A stretch of 12,261 bases of DNA from CAXFCD01 sp964001155 (GTDB lineage: Bacteria > Fidelibacterota > Marinisomatia > Marinisomatales > UBA1611), in contig CAXFCD010000170.1 of the NCBI GenBank assembly GCA_964001155.1, positions 1 to 12,261 on the forward strand, given 5' to 3'. How positions within the stretch are numbered: position 1 is the first letter of the stretch; each line of letters starts with the position of its first letter. This document shows, piece by piece, positions 6,848 to 12,261 of the stretch. The translations under genes were made by a program, and so were the position numbers. The notes beneath the pieces were generated by a model. The model was not told the origin of the DNA, did no database searches, and saw only the letters and a list, made by a program, of their open reading frames with translations.

Positions 6848-6853
6848 TAAAAT
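6848..6853 (+). promoter_or_regulatory. Candidate -10 element for tRNA-Gly
   Basis: TAAAAT lies 10 bases before the first base of the tRNA, a fitting distance for a start a few bases upstream. No clear -35 is seen at 17 bases; TTTTTA at 6825-6830 is the closest. Weak evidence. Confidence 0.3.
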
Positions 6854-6863
6854 TGGCATTGCT

Positions 6864-6934
6864 GCGGGTGTAGTTCAATGGTAGAACGAGAGCTTCCCAA
6901 GCTTTAAACGTGAGTTCGATTCTCATCACCCGCT
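6864..6934 (+). tRNA. tRNA-Gly (anticodon CCC)
   Basis: The 71-base sequence folds into a full cloverleaf. The acceptor arms GCGGGTG (6864-6870) and CACCCGC (6927-6933) are perfectly complementary. The D stem is GTTC/GAAC around AATGGTA. The anticodon stem AGAGC/GCTTT closes the 7-base loop TTCCCAA, giving anticodon CCC (reads GGG). The T arm is GTGAG/CTCAT around TTCGATT. The variable region is 4 bases and the discriminator is T. The CCA end is not encoded, so it must be added by a nucleotidyltransferase. Confidence 0.95.
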
Positions 6935-6953
6935 CTATTCATTTTTGTGTGAA

Positions 6954-6990
6954 AAAACTTTGCGAAAGTTTTAAACTATCGCAAAGTTTT
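6954..6990 (+). terminator. Overlapping hairpins between tRNA-Gly and the membrane protein gene
   Basis: AAAACTTTGCGA (6954-6965) is a perfect 12-base complement of TCGCAAAGTTTT (6979-6990). The left arm can instead pair with AAAGTTTT at 6965-6972 through a GCG triloop. The two forms exclude each other. The longer stem ends in TTTT, so it may end tRNA transcription, but the T-run is short and the next ATG is only 10 bases away, so it could also act on the downstream gene. Confidence 0.45.
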
Positions 6991-7000
6991 AGACGAAAAA

Positions 7001-7468
7001 ATGGATACTTTCAGTCATGCACTCTGGGGTCGGGGACTCTTTGGATACAGAGGATATAAATTGTGGGCGCTTTTTTGGGGTGCAGCGCCTGATCTCTTTT
7101 CATTTGGGATTCTTTTTTTTATTCGCCTTGTTACATTTGAATTTTCTACCGGCAAACCACCCATCGAGACAATTCCATGGTGGGTGTTTATTAATTATGA
7201 TATTTCCCACAGTTTTGTGTCTGCTGCAATTGTAATCGGGATGGTGTGGCGTGTAAACAAGCAGTATGCTTTTGCCATGTTGGGTTGGCCATTTCACATT
7301 TGCTTGGATTTTCCATTCCACAGTAAGGAATTTTTCCCTACAAAACTCCTATGGCCTATCACAGATTTTTCTTTTGACGGCATTCCCTGGAATCGACCGG
7401 AAGTTTGGTTTCCCAATGTAGCGGGAATAATTGTTTTGTTTATTTGGCGATATAATCAAAAGAAGTAA
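7001..7468 (+). CDS. Small membrane protein, YdjM/DUF457-like (putative metal-dependent hydrolase family)
   Basis: The 155-residue product is very hydrophobic and rich in Trp and Phe, with probable membrane segments near 20-44, 67-83, 88-104 and 137-149. Its layout recalls the YdjM/DUF457 group: an N-terminal 'D..SHALWG' with H6, a 'GAAPDL' turn with D31, a central 'SHSF' with H70, and 'H..LDFPFH' with H99, D103 and H107. These spaced His/Asp residues could bind a metal, but no activity has been shown for most of the family and the match is by pattern only. The ATG at 7001 follows a hairpin region closely and has no clear Shine-Dalgarno sequence. It stands alone between the tRNA and the VOC gene. 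Confidence 0.7.
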   Translation: MDTFSHALWGRGLFGYRGYKLWALFWGAAPDLFSFGILFFIRLVTFEFSTGKPPIETIPWWVFINYDISHSFVSAAIVIGMVWRVNKQYAFAMLGWPFHICLDFPFHSKEFFPTKLLWPITDFSFDGIPWNRPEVWFPNVAGIIVLFIWRYNQKK

Positions 7469-7530
7469 ATCCCGGCTTCGCCCGTCCAGTAACCGTCCGT
7501 AAATTCCGCCCTTTCTCTTTAGGATTAATT

Positions 7531-7869
7531 ATGAAAAACCCCAAATTTCGAATGAGCACAAATGTAGCACTCCATACAAAAAAGTGGAAAGAATCTTCTG
7601 ATTTTTACCAAAATGTTATGGGACTTGAAGTGACGGAAAAAGAAACTCATTTAAAGGTTCAGAATGGCTCTATCTTCATGTATGTTCAGGAAAATCCTGG
7701 TTTGGATGGCATCGTTATGGAATATTTTGTGGATGATGTTGAAAAAGCAAAGGAATATTTGGAATCAAATGGTTGTACAGTTGTCAAATGGGAAGGGAAA
7801 GGAAAAGATTGTTATATGAAAGACCCCTATGGCTTAGTTTTTAACTTATGGGAAGATAGAGTGGATTAG
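7531..7869 (+). CDS. VOC family protein (glyoxalase/bleomycin-resistance fold)
   Basis: The 112-residue product is one VOC module: beta-alpha-beta-beta-beta repeated twice. The N-terminal half has 'NVALHTKKWKESSDFYQNVMGLEV' (11-34 region), the second half 'EYFVDDVEKAKEYLESNGC' (64-82) and the typical closing 'DPYGLVFNLWE' (98-108). H15, E64 and E108 fall where glyoxalase-like members hold their metal, so metal binding is plausible. The substrate cannot be told; relatives include lyases, dioxygenases and binding proteins. The ATG at 7531 has an AGGA 7 bases upstream. Its neighbours give no pathway clue. Confidence 0.85.
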   Translation: MKNPKFRMSTNVALHTKKWKESSDFYQNVMGLEVTEKETHLKVQNGSIFMYVQENPGLDGIVMEYFVDDVEKAKEYLESNGCTVVKWEGKGKDCYMKDPYGLVFNLWEDRVD

Positions 7870-7939
7870 GAGTTAGGAATAAGGATTTGGATTAATAGTT
7901 AGAACGAACATAAACATTGAATTAAAAAAAGGGAAAAAG

Positions 7940-8023
7940 ATGAAAGACTTTTTAGGTGCATTAGCTATACATGCCTTGTTTGCATTTGTACTTGTATGGC
8001 TGATTCTCAAAATCGCAGGTTAA
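7940..8023 (+). CDS. Possible 27-residue single-pass membrane peptide
   Basis: A short frame begins with ATG at 7940, just after an A-rich stretch containing GGGA, and ends with TAA at 8021-8023, 8 bases before der. The peptide starts 'MKDF', followed by about 20 hydrophobic residues (Leu, Ala, Phe, Val, Ile, Trp) and ends 'LKIAG', so it would span the membrane once with little outside. Charged ends and an uninterrupted hydrophobic centre are what a real small membrane protein looks like, but a frame this short can arise by chance. I do not recognise a family. Confidence 0.5.
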   Translation: MKDFLGALAIHALFAFVLVWLILKIAG

Positions 8024-8031
8024 TCAGTTAA

Positions 8032-9348
8032 ATGGGAAAACCACTCATCGCCATTGTGGGTCGGCCCAATGTAGGCAAATCTACATTCTTCAACCGTGTT
8101 CTCAGTCAGCGCCAAGCGATTGTGGATGCGCAAGAAGGAATCACCCGTGATCGGATTTACGGGGAAATGGAGTGGTGCGCCCATCCGCTGAAATTCATAG
8201 ATACGGGCGGCTACATCCCGGAAGATTTTGACATTTTCAATGCAGCCGTCCGGGAACAAGCTAAAGAAGCTATGGGGGAATCAGATTTAGTGTTATTCAT
8301 GGTGGATGGCAAACAAGGGCCCACTTCCAGCGATCAGGCGTTAGCCCAATTTGTTCGGAAAAGTGGAAAACCGTACATCTTGGCTGTGAACAAGTGCGAT
8401 GGGTATAAGACGGACAGTTTAATCCATCAATTTCATGAATTCGGATTGGAAAATCCACTACCCATTTCTGCGTTGAACGGACGGCAAACAGGGGATTTAT
8501 TAGATCTGATTTTAGAAAAATTAAATTTAACTGAACCGCCCGGGGATAAGGATGATAATGAAGGTCTACGCCTAGCCATTGTGGGGATGCCCAATGTGGG
8601 AAAATCATCTCTCACGAATGCACTCCTGCAAAAGGAACGTACCATAGTCACGCCAATTGCAGGAACGACCCGAGATTCCATTGATGCTCACATTAAATGG
8701 CATGGACATGACATCACCTTGGTGGATACGGCAGGTTTACGAAAGTTGGCTAAGATTAAAGATAAGATCGAGTATTACTCAACAGTTCGGACACAAAATG
8801 CCATTGATAGTGCCAACGTGGTTTTAGTCTTGATTGATGCTGAAAAAGGGTTCAGTAAGCAGGATAAATCCATTGTGGATTTTGTTATAGATAAAGGTAA
8901 AGGACTCATTTTTATCGTGAACAAATGGGACCTTGTGGAAAAAGAAACCCAAACTATGAAAAATTTTGAAGATGAAATTCGTTACCAATTCAAGGCTTTG
9001 GATCATTACTCACTCTTATTTATTTCAGCGCTGACAAAACAGCGCATTCACCGTGTGCTGGAAACAGCTTGGACTGTATTTGAGCGCAGCCAAAATATGA
9101 TTTCTACCAAAAAATTGAATGAGGCATTGGATAGAATTATTGCTAAGAATCCACCCCCGGCTGAACAAGGAAAAGTGGTCCGAATCAAATATGCTACACA
9201 AGTAAGCCGGAATCCGGCTGTGATTGCCTTGTATGTGAATCATCCGAAATTGGTAAAAACATCTTACAAAAGATATTTAGAGAACAGGATTAGAGACCAA
9301 TTTGATTTTCATGGAATTCCGGTCAAATTATCCTTCCGTAAAAAATGA
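8032..9348 (+). CDS. der: Ribosome-assembly GTPase Der (EngA)
   Basis: Der is an essential GTPase with two tandem G domains that acts in late assembly of the 50S subunit. In the 438-residue product the first G domain has 'GRPNVGKS' (10-17), 'DTGG' (57-60) and 'NKCD' (120-123). The second has 'GMPNVGKS' (185-192), 'GTTRD' (211-215), 'DTAG' (232-235) and 'NKWD' (297-300). A KH-like domain fills about 350-438. Length and layout are standard. The start at 8032 is clear from the conserved first strand. It has only a weak AGG upstream. The last codons overlap the start of the next gene as ATGA, implying translational coupling. Confidence 0.98.
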   Translation: MGKPLIAIVGRPNVGKSTFFNRVLSQRQAIVDAQEGITRDRIYGEMEWCAHPLKFIDTGGYIPEDFDIFNAAVREQAKEAMGESDLVLFMVDGKQGPTSSDQALAQFVRKSGKPYILAVNKCDGYKTDSLIHQFHEFGLENPLPISALNGRQTGDLLDLILEKLNLTEPPGDKDDNEGLRLAIVGMPNVGKSSLTNALLQKERTIVTPIAGTTRDSIDAHIKWHGHDITLVDTAGLRKLAKIKDKIEYYSTVRTQNAIDSANVVLVLIDAEKGFSKQDKSIVDFVIDKGKGLIFIVNKWDLVEKETQTMKNFEDEIRYQFKALDHYSLLFISALTKQRIHRVLETAWTVFERSQNMISTKKLNEALDRIIAKNPPPAEQGKVVRIKYATQVSRNPAVIALYVNHPKLVKTSYKRYLENRIRDQFDFHGIPVKLSFRKK

Positions 9349-9983
9349 GTTTGGTAACACCAACTAAACCTCAATCATACTCTTTTAAAGAGCACCAATC
9401 TAAATTCATTTCCCATCTTCATCCCAAAGATGATTTACCAACATTTAGAACTTGGTTGTCTAATTTAAGAAAACAATATCATGATGCCTCTCATATTTGC
9501 TGGGGATATCGGATCAACACCGATATACAATTAGAGGAGAATTACTCAGACGCTGGCGAACCCTCGGGCACAGCAGGACTCCCTATTCTCAATGCAATGA
9601 AGCAGAAAAACTTGGTGAATAACGGTCTGGCAGTCATTCGATATTTTGGCGGAACCAAATTAGGCAAACGAGGATTGATTGATGCTTACGGCAAATCTGC
9701 CCGTGAGGTAATTGAAATAACTCCTTCCAGACCTTGGGAAAAATTGGCCCAATATACAATCACTTGTCCTTTGATTTATTATGGGGAATTATCTCGGTCA
9801 ATCGTGAATATCAATGGTAGAATTGTGGAGGATAAAAGTAGTGACAAATTAAATTGGGTGGTGGAAGTCAAACCGGGGAGATTGAATGATTTGATTCAAT
9901 TAGTACGATCTGTAACGAAAGGGGAGGGTAATCTTGAAGAATATAAAAAAGGAGCAGACGCGGCCAAACCAAGGAGGAAGTAA
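9345..9983 (+). CDS. yigZ: YigZ/IMPACT family protein
   Basis: The 212-residue product matches the bacterial YigZ branch of the IMPACT family. The N-terminal domain contains 'SKFI' (19-22), 'ASHICWGYR' (48-56), the hallmark 'DAGEPSGTAGLPIL' (69-82) and 'NNGLAVIRYFGGTKLG..GLIDAY' (92-115). The C-terminal part has the small ferredoxin-like domain typical of YigZ. The molecular role in bacteria is not settled; the eukaryotic relative IMPACT regulates the kinase GCN2, and an influence on translation is often proposed. The gene starts inside the der stop (ATGA), so it is co-translated with a ribosome-assembly factor, which fits a translation-related role. The family's usual length is about 200 residues. 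Confidence 0.93.
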   Translation: MSLVTPTKPQSYSFKEHQSKFISHLHPKDDLPTFRTWLSNLRKQYHDASHICWGYRINTDIQLEENYSDAGEPSGTAGLPILNAMKQKNLVNNGLAVIRYFGGTKLGKRGLIDAYGKSAREVIEITPSRPWEKLAQYTITCPLIYYGELSRSIVNINGRIVEDKSSDKLNWVVEVKPGRLNDLIQLVRSVTKGEGNLEEYKKGADAAKPRRK

Positions 9984-10017
9984 CAATAGTGTTACAGGGA
10001 AGTGTGCCTGCTCCTTT
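9948..10017. terminator. Possible long-loop terminator or structured end of yigZ
   Basis: AAAGGAGCAG (9948-9957), inside yigZ, is a perfect complement of CTGCTCCTTT (10008-10017) downstream of its stop. Within the large loop, GTAAC (9980-9984) pairs with GTTAC (9991-9995), and this inner stem includes the yigZ stop codon. The T-run after the outer stem is only three bases, so standard intrinsic termination is uncertain. It lies in the gap between two converging genes. Confidence 0.35.
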
Positions 10018-10053
10018 CCTAAGCCTACACCAAAGGGCGTTAAAAGTTTCAAT

Positions 10054-10575
10054 TTATTCCAAGGAAATTTTTCCCTGTAATTTCCAGATTTTCAAATCTT
10101 CTGTGGTATAAACCATCCCGGATTTTGTAAATGCTGAAAAATACTGTTTAATGTCGTCGCCATAAGCAATACGTGAAATCCCTATAAAATCTTTGTGGTT
10201 TGCTATTTTAGACACATAGTCAATCGTCTCACCTAAGACGCGTGTATTTTTATTCTCTAGTTTAAAAATTCGTCCATGATTTGTTAAATAACAAAAACCT
10301 GTAATGCGAGGCGCTAGCCCAAAGCTATAGGATTCCACCCCAACTACAATTTCCTCATTCCCATTTAAAATAGATTCGACAAGTTTTATTTGTTCAGCGG
10401 GGATACTTTTGCCTGCCGGTCCGGTAGCACCGGTTTCACCTTTTGGCCCTTGAGGGCCGATTTCACCCTTTAATCCATCCTTACCAGGTTGTCCTTGAGG
10501 CCCCGGAGTCCCCAGCTGCGGCATACATCCGGACAGGACAAAAAATAAAAGCGAAATTGCAGAAAGCGTTTTCAT
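10054..10575 (-). CDS. Lipoprotein with collagen-like Gly-X-Y segment
   Basis: The 173-residue product begins with a lipoprotein signal: a hydrophobic run (4-14) and the lipobox L-S-G-C with C17 as the lipidated residue. Directly after it, residues 22-57 form 12 uninterrupted Gly-X-Y triplets rich in Pro, Lys, Gln, Glu and Asp, the pattern of bacterial collagen-like proteins, likely to trimerise. The remaining 115 residues form a domain I do not recognise; a 'GMVYTTEDLKIWK' stretch near the end resembles a strand of repeat or propeller proteins, but only one copy is seen. The location would be an envelope membrane, facing the periplasm or surface. The ATG overlaps the upstream gene's stop by 4 bases (ATGA) with no Shine-Dalgarno sequence, so the two are probably translated together. 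Confidence 0.8.
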   Translation of the reverse strand: MKTLSAISLLFFVLSGCMPQLGTPGPQGQPGKDGLKGEIGPQGPKGETGATGPAGKSIPAEQIKLVESILNGNEEIVVGVESYSFGLAPRITGFCYLTNHGRIFKLENKNTRVLGETIDYVSKIANHKDFIGISRIAYGDDIKQYFSAFTKSGMVYTTEDLKIWKLQGKISLE

Positions 10576-11132
10576 CCGTTTGGAAAAAGAAATGGCAAAG
10601 CCCGAGCGTATGCCATGGACATTATAATTGATAATTCAGACACGAGTGCTATAATAAAAAAGAAAATAGTTCGGCGTATATTTTCATTCTTTACCAAATT
10701 AATATTGCCCAATGCAAAGACTTGGGATGCGAACATTTGGTATAGTTGCTCCTCATCCTTGGCGATTGATCTTAGATAATAGGCATACTCTTCCGGTGAT
10801 TTGAATTGACTGATCCCTGCAAAAAATGTCGGGTTAATTACTTCATCTTTTTCAACATCTTCACTGGTCGTTTTCACTTTCCGTTTTTGTACACGAGGGA
10901 CAATCACACGAACGAGATTATAAATTGTGCCCAGGGCAGCAGTGAAATACACCATCATTAGTACAAAAATCAATGCACTCATCTGAATTTTTGGAAAATG
11001 AACAATAAAGAAAACCATAAATACACCCAAAATTGAGAGGAGGGTGAATGCTTTTTGATCTGTTCGCTGGATAATTTGCTGCTCGCCTGCCAGAACTTGG
11101 AGCAACGCACTAAATTCTTTTCCTGTTTCCAT
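10572..11132 (-). CDS. Three-helix membrane protein resembling the Pycsar effector TM family (PycTM, DUF5706)
   Basis: The 186-residue product has membrane helices near 29-46, 51-75 and 155-175. Before the first helix it has 'RTDQKA' (23-28), and between helices two and three a soluble segment of about 75 residues with 'NPTFFAGI' (100-107), 'EEYAYYL' (114-120), 'DEEQL' (126-130) and 'QVFALGNINLVKNENIRRT' (137-155). These spaced features match what I know of PycTM/DUF5706 proteins: D-K-A before TM1, an 'ifF..I' turn, and 'Q...L..i...K' before the last helix. In Pycsar defence such proteins damage the membrane when a cyclic nucleotide is sensed. No cyclase is seen here, and many family members stand alone, so a defence role is unproven. 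It is the first gene of a two-gene operon. Confidence 0.65.
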   Translation of the reverse strand: METGKEFSALLQVLAGEQQIIQRTDQKAFTLLSILGVFMVFFIVHFPKIQMSALIFVLMMVYFTAALGTIYNLVRVIVPRVQKRKVKTTSEDVEKDEVINPTFFAGISQFKSPEEYAYYLRSIAKDEEQLYQMFASQVFALGNINLVKNENIRRTIFFFIIALVSELSIIMSMAYARALPFLFPNG

Positions 11133-11161
11133 AACACTAAACCTAAAATTTTTAATAAAAC

Positions 11162-11194
11162 TTTACAGGAGAATATTAAAAATTCGTATATAAT
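11162..11194 (+). promoter_or_regulatory. Candidate promoter of the secreted EEP-fold gene
   Basis: TATAAT at 11189-11194 is a perfect -10 element. The best -35 is TTTACA at 11162-11167, but the gap of 21 bases is longer than ideal, so a different -35 or an activator may be involved. A start near 11201 would place the palindromes at 11206-11224 in the early transcribed region. Confidence 0.35.
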
Positions 11195-11205
11195 TTTCCT
11201 AACTT

Positions 11206-11224
11206 TATCCTAGGATATTATCCT
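11206..11224. promoter_or_regulatory. Overlapping palindromes, possible operator
   Basis: TATCCTAGGATA (11206-11217) is a perfect 12-base palindrome. It shares its right half with a second inverted repeat, AGGATA-T-TATCCT (11212-11224). Three half-sites therefore alternate in orientation in 19 bases, between the divergent genes and just after a perfect TATAAT. This looks like a binding site for a dimeric regulator, though no regulator gene is in the window. Confidence 0.4.
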
Positions 11225-11252
11225 TCAAAACCTAAATTTGAAAAACCAACCT

Positions 11253-12248
11253 ATGAAATTATATTTTATTCATTATTTGATTTTACTCGTTTTATGGGGC
11301 GGGATGACTGTGCAGGCAAGTTCGGTCAAAATCGCATTTTGGAATGTGGAAAATTTGTTTGACTTGATTGATGACCCCAAAACCAATGATAATGAATTTG
11401 CAATTGGAGGTAGGAAAAATGTCACACGTGAAATATATGAATTAAAACTGAAGAACCTGTCTGAAGTGGTTAATGCTGCAGGTGCAGATATTCTGGGTCT
11501 TTGTGAAATTGAAAACCTGTTTGTTTTAGAAGAATTGAACCGAGTGGCAAAAACTGAATATTCCATTGTACATTTTGATTCACCGGATAGAAGAGGCATT
11601 GATGTTGCTCTACTTTTCGATCAATCCAAAGTTTCGCTGGTGGTTGCTCGACCAATATCCGTTCGACTTCCTACAGGATCGCTCACCCGGGATATTCTAT
11701 ATGTGGAAACAGAAGTGGATGGTTCCATCCTTCATCTTTTTGTAAATCACTGGCCCTCTAAATATGGTGGTGCTGAAAAAACAATTCCGCACCGAGCTGC
11801 TGCAGCTAAAACATTACGAAAAGAAGTAGAATCAATTTTATCATCTGATCCCAAGGCTGAAATTGTTGTTATGGGCGATCTGAACGATGAACCGGTTGAT
11901 CCATCCGTAACAATACATTTGGGTACTTCTATGTCACTTCAGGAAGTCGATAATAAAGATACTATTTTATGGAATGTGATGGAGTATTGGCATCGGAATG
12001 AAAATGGCAGCACTTACAAATATGGCGGGAAAGATATGGTTTATGATCATTTGATAGTGAGTCCTGGATTGACTGATGAGGAGGGATTGGCAGTAATTAA
12101 TAACTCTGTTGGCATTTTTGATGGTAAAAAATATCGGCAACATGGCGGAAAATATGATGGATATCCATTCCGATTTTGGGCCGGAAACCGGTTATTAGGT
12201 GGCTATTCTGATCATATGCTGATTTACCTTGAAATTGAGTCAAAGTAA
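11253..12248 (+). CDS. Secreted endonuclease/exonuclease/phosphatase-fold protein
   Basis: The 331-residue product starts with a signal peptide: a short basic start, a hydrophobic run (about 4-20) and a cut site probably after the 'VQA' near 20-22. The mature part is an EEP domain (DNase I-like fold). Visible catalytic positions are N31 in 'FWNVENLFD', E85 in 'LCEIEN', H166 in 'VNHWPSK', D209 and N211 in 'GDLND', D265-H266 in 'YDH', and the closing S319-D320-H321. A 'GKYDGYPFRFWAGNRLLGGYSDH' type end is common in the envelope or secreted members of FCB bacteria. It probably cuts phosphodiester or phosphate-ester bonds outside the cytoplasm, for example extracellular DNA; the substrate is not known. 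I prefer the ATG at 11253 over a TTG at 11238, which adds five residues. No Shine-Dalgarno sequence is seen. Confidence 0.88.
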   Translation: MKLYFIHYLILLVLWGGMTVQASSVKIAFWNVENLFDLIDDPKTNDNEFAIGGRKNVTREIYELKLKNLSEVVNAAGADILGLCEIENLFVLEELNRVAKTEYSIVHFDSPDRRGIDVALLFDQSKVSLVVARPISVRLPTGSLTRDILYVETEVDGSILHLFVNHWPSKYGGAEKTIPHRAAAAKTLRKEVESILSSDPKAEIVVMGDLNDEPVDPSVTIHLGTSMSLQEVDNKDTILWNVMEYWHRNENGSTYKYGGKDMVYDHLIVSPGLTDEEGLAVINNSVGIFDGKKYRQHGGKYDGYPFRFWAGNRLLGGYSDHMLIYLEIESK

Positions 12249-12261
12249 CCTTGTTTACCGA

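Larger units (their letters stand above)
6490..6863. other. Intergenic control region between nrdJ and tRNA-Gly
   Basis: This stretch of about 370 bases is AT-rich and has no convincing open reading frame. It contains, from left to right, the nrdJ ribosome binding site and leader hairpin (6499-6540), a 12-base palindrome GCGATAAATCGC (6579-6590), a candidate nrdJ promoter (6607-6635), three DnaA boxes (6680-6709), and a candidate -10 element for the tRNA (6848-6853). Between 6710 and 6824 I see nothing specific. Confidence 0.7.

Noticed and set aside
6831..6961. Direct repeat flanking the tRNA as integration (att) sites
   Set aside because: AAAAAACTTT occurs on both sides of tRNA-Gly, but it is short and A/T-rich, does not copy the tRNA end, and there is no integrase or foreign cargo.
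7017..7235. Second plus-strand frame overlapping the YdjM-like gene
   Set aside because: It is fully contained in the longer frame at 7001-7468, which has the family-like His/Asp pattern; the alternative frame shows none.
7469..7530. C-rich repeats between the YdjM-like gene and the VOC gene
   Set aside because: CGTCC occurs twice and GGCTTCGCC could form a tiny hairpin, but there is no T-run and no longer symmetry, so neither a terminator nor a repeat element can be supported.
10572..11132. Complete Pycsar defence system
   Set aside because: A Pycsar system needs a uridylate or cytidylate cyclase beside the effector. The neighbours are a lipoprotein and a divergent secreted EEP-fold gene, so only the effector-like protein can be claimed.

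Overview
The window is a stretch of bacterial chromosome, moderately AT-rich and gene-dense, and mostly housekeeping. No mobile element, CRISPR array or rRNA is visible. The block rplM-rpsI-rpsB-tsf-pyrH-frr, the near absence of Shine-Dalgarno sequences, a long acidic tail on S2, a short EF-Ts, a B12-dependent ribonucleotide reductase and the style of the secreted nuclease-like protein together suggest a member of the FCB group. An uncultured marine lineage such as Marinimicrobia (SAR406) is my best guess, but it is an inference without any 16S or tree.

Region by region: (1) 3-275 is the C-terminal end of a dihydroorotase (pyrC), cut by the left edge. (2) 354-3987 is a tight operon for translation and UMP phosphorylation: L13, S9, S2, EF-Ts, UMP kinase and ribosome recycling factor, with gaps of only 4-8 bases. 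It has a candidate promoter at 301-330 and ends at a strong bidirectional terminator (4014-4045). (3) Convergent to it, 4087-6489 on the minus strand encodes an adenosylcobalamin-dependent ribonucleotide reductase (nrdJ). Its roughly 370-base upstream region carries a candidate promoter, a stable hairpin next to the ribosome binding site and three helically phased DnaA boxes. (4) tRNA-Gly(CCC) at 6864-6934 is followed by overlapping hairpins and then a small polytopic membrane protein resembling the YdjM/DUF457 family. (5) 7531-9983 holds a VOC (glyoxalase-fold) protein, a probable 27-residue membrane peptide, the ribosome-assembly GTPase Der, and a YigZ/IMPACT protein whose start overlaps the der stop. 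(6) On the minus strand, 10054-11132 is a two-gene operon with a 4-base overlap: a three-helix membrane protein resembling the Pycsar effector TM family (PycTM, DUF5706), then a lipoprotein with a collagen-like Gly-X-Y segment and an unknown C-terminal domain. (7) Divergent from it, 11253-12248 encodes a secreted endonuclease/exonuclease/phosphatase-fold protein.

Functionally, the left half couples ribosome production, nucleotide supply (pyrC, pyrH, nrdJ) and ribosome recycling, and der on the right adds ribosome assembly. The least explained parts are the PycTM-like/collagen-like pair, the control region of nrdJ with its DnaA boxes, and the overlapping palindromes in the divergent promoter region near 11206-11224. 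I found no complete known defence system: the PycTM-like protein has no cyclase partner in the window.
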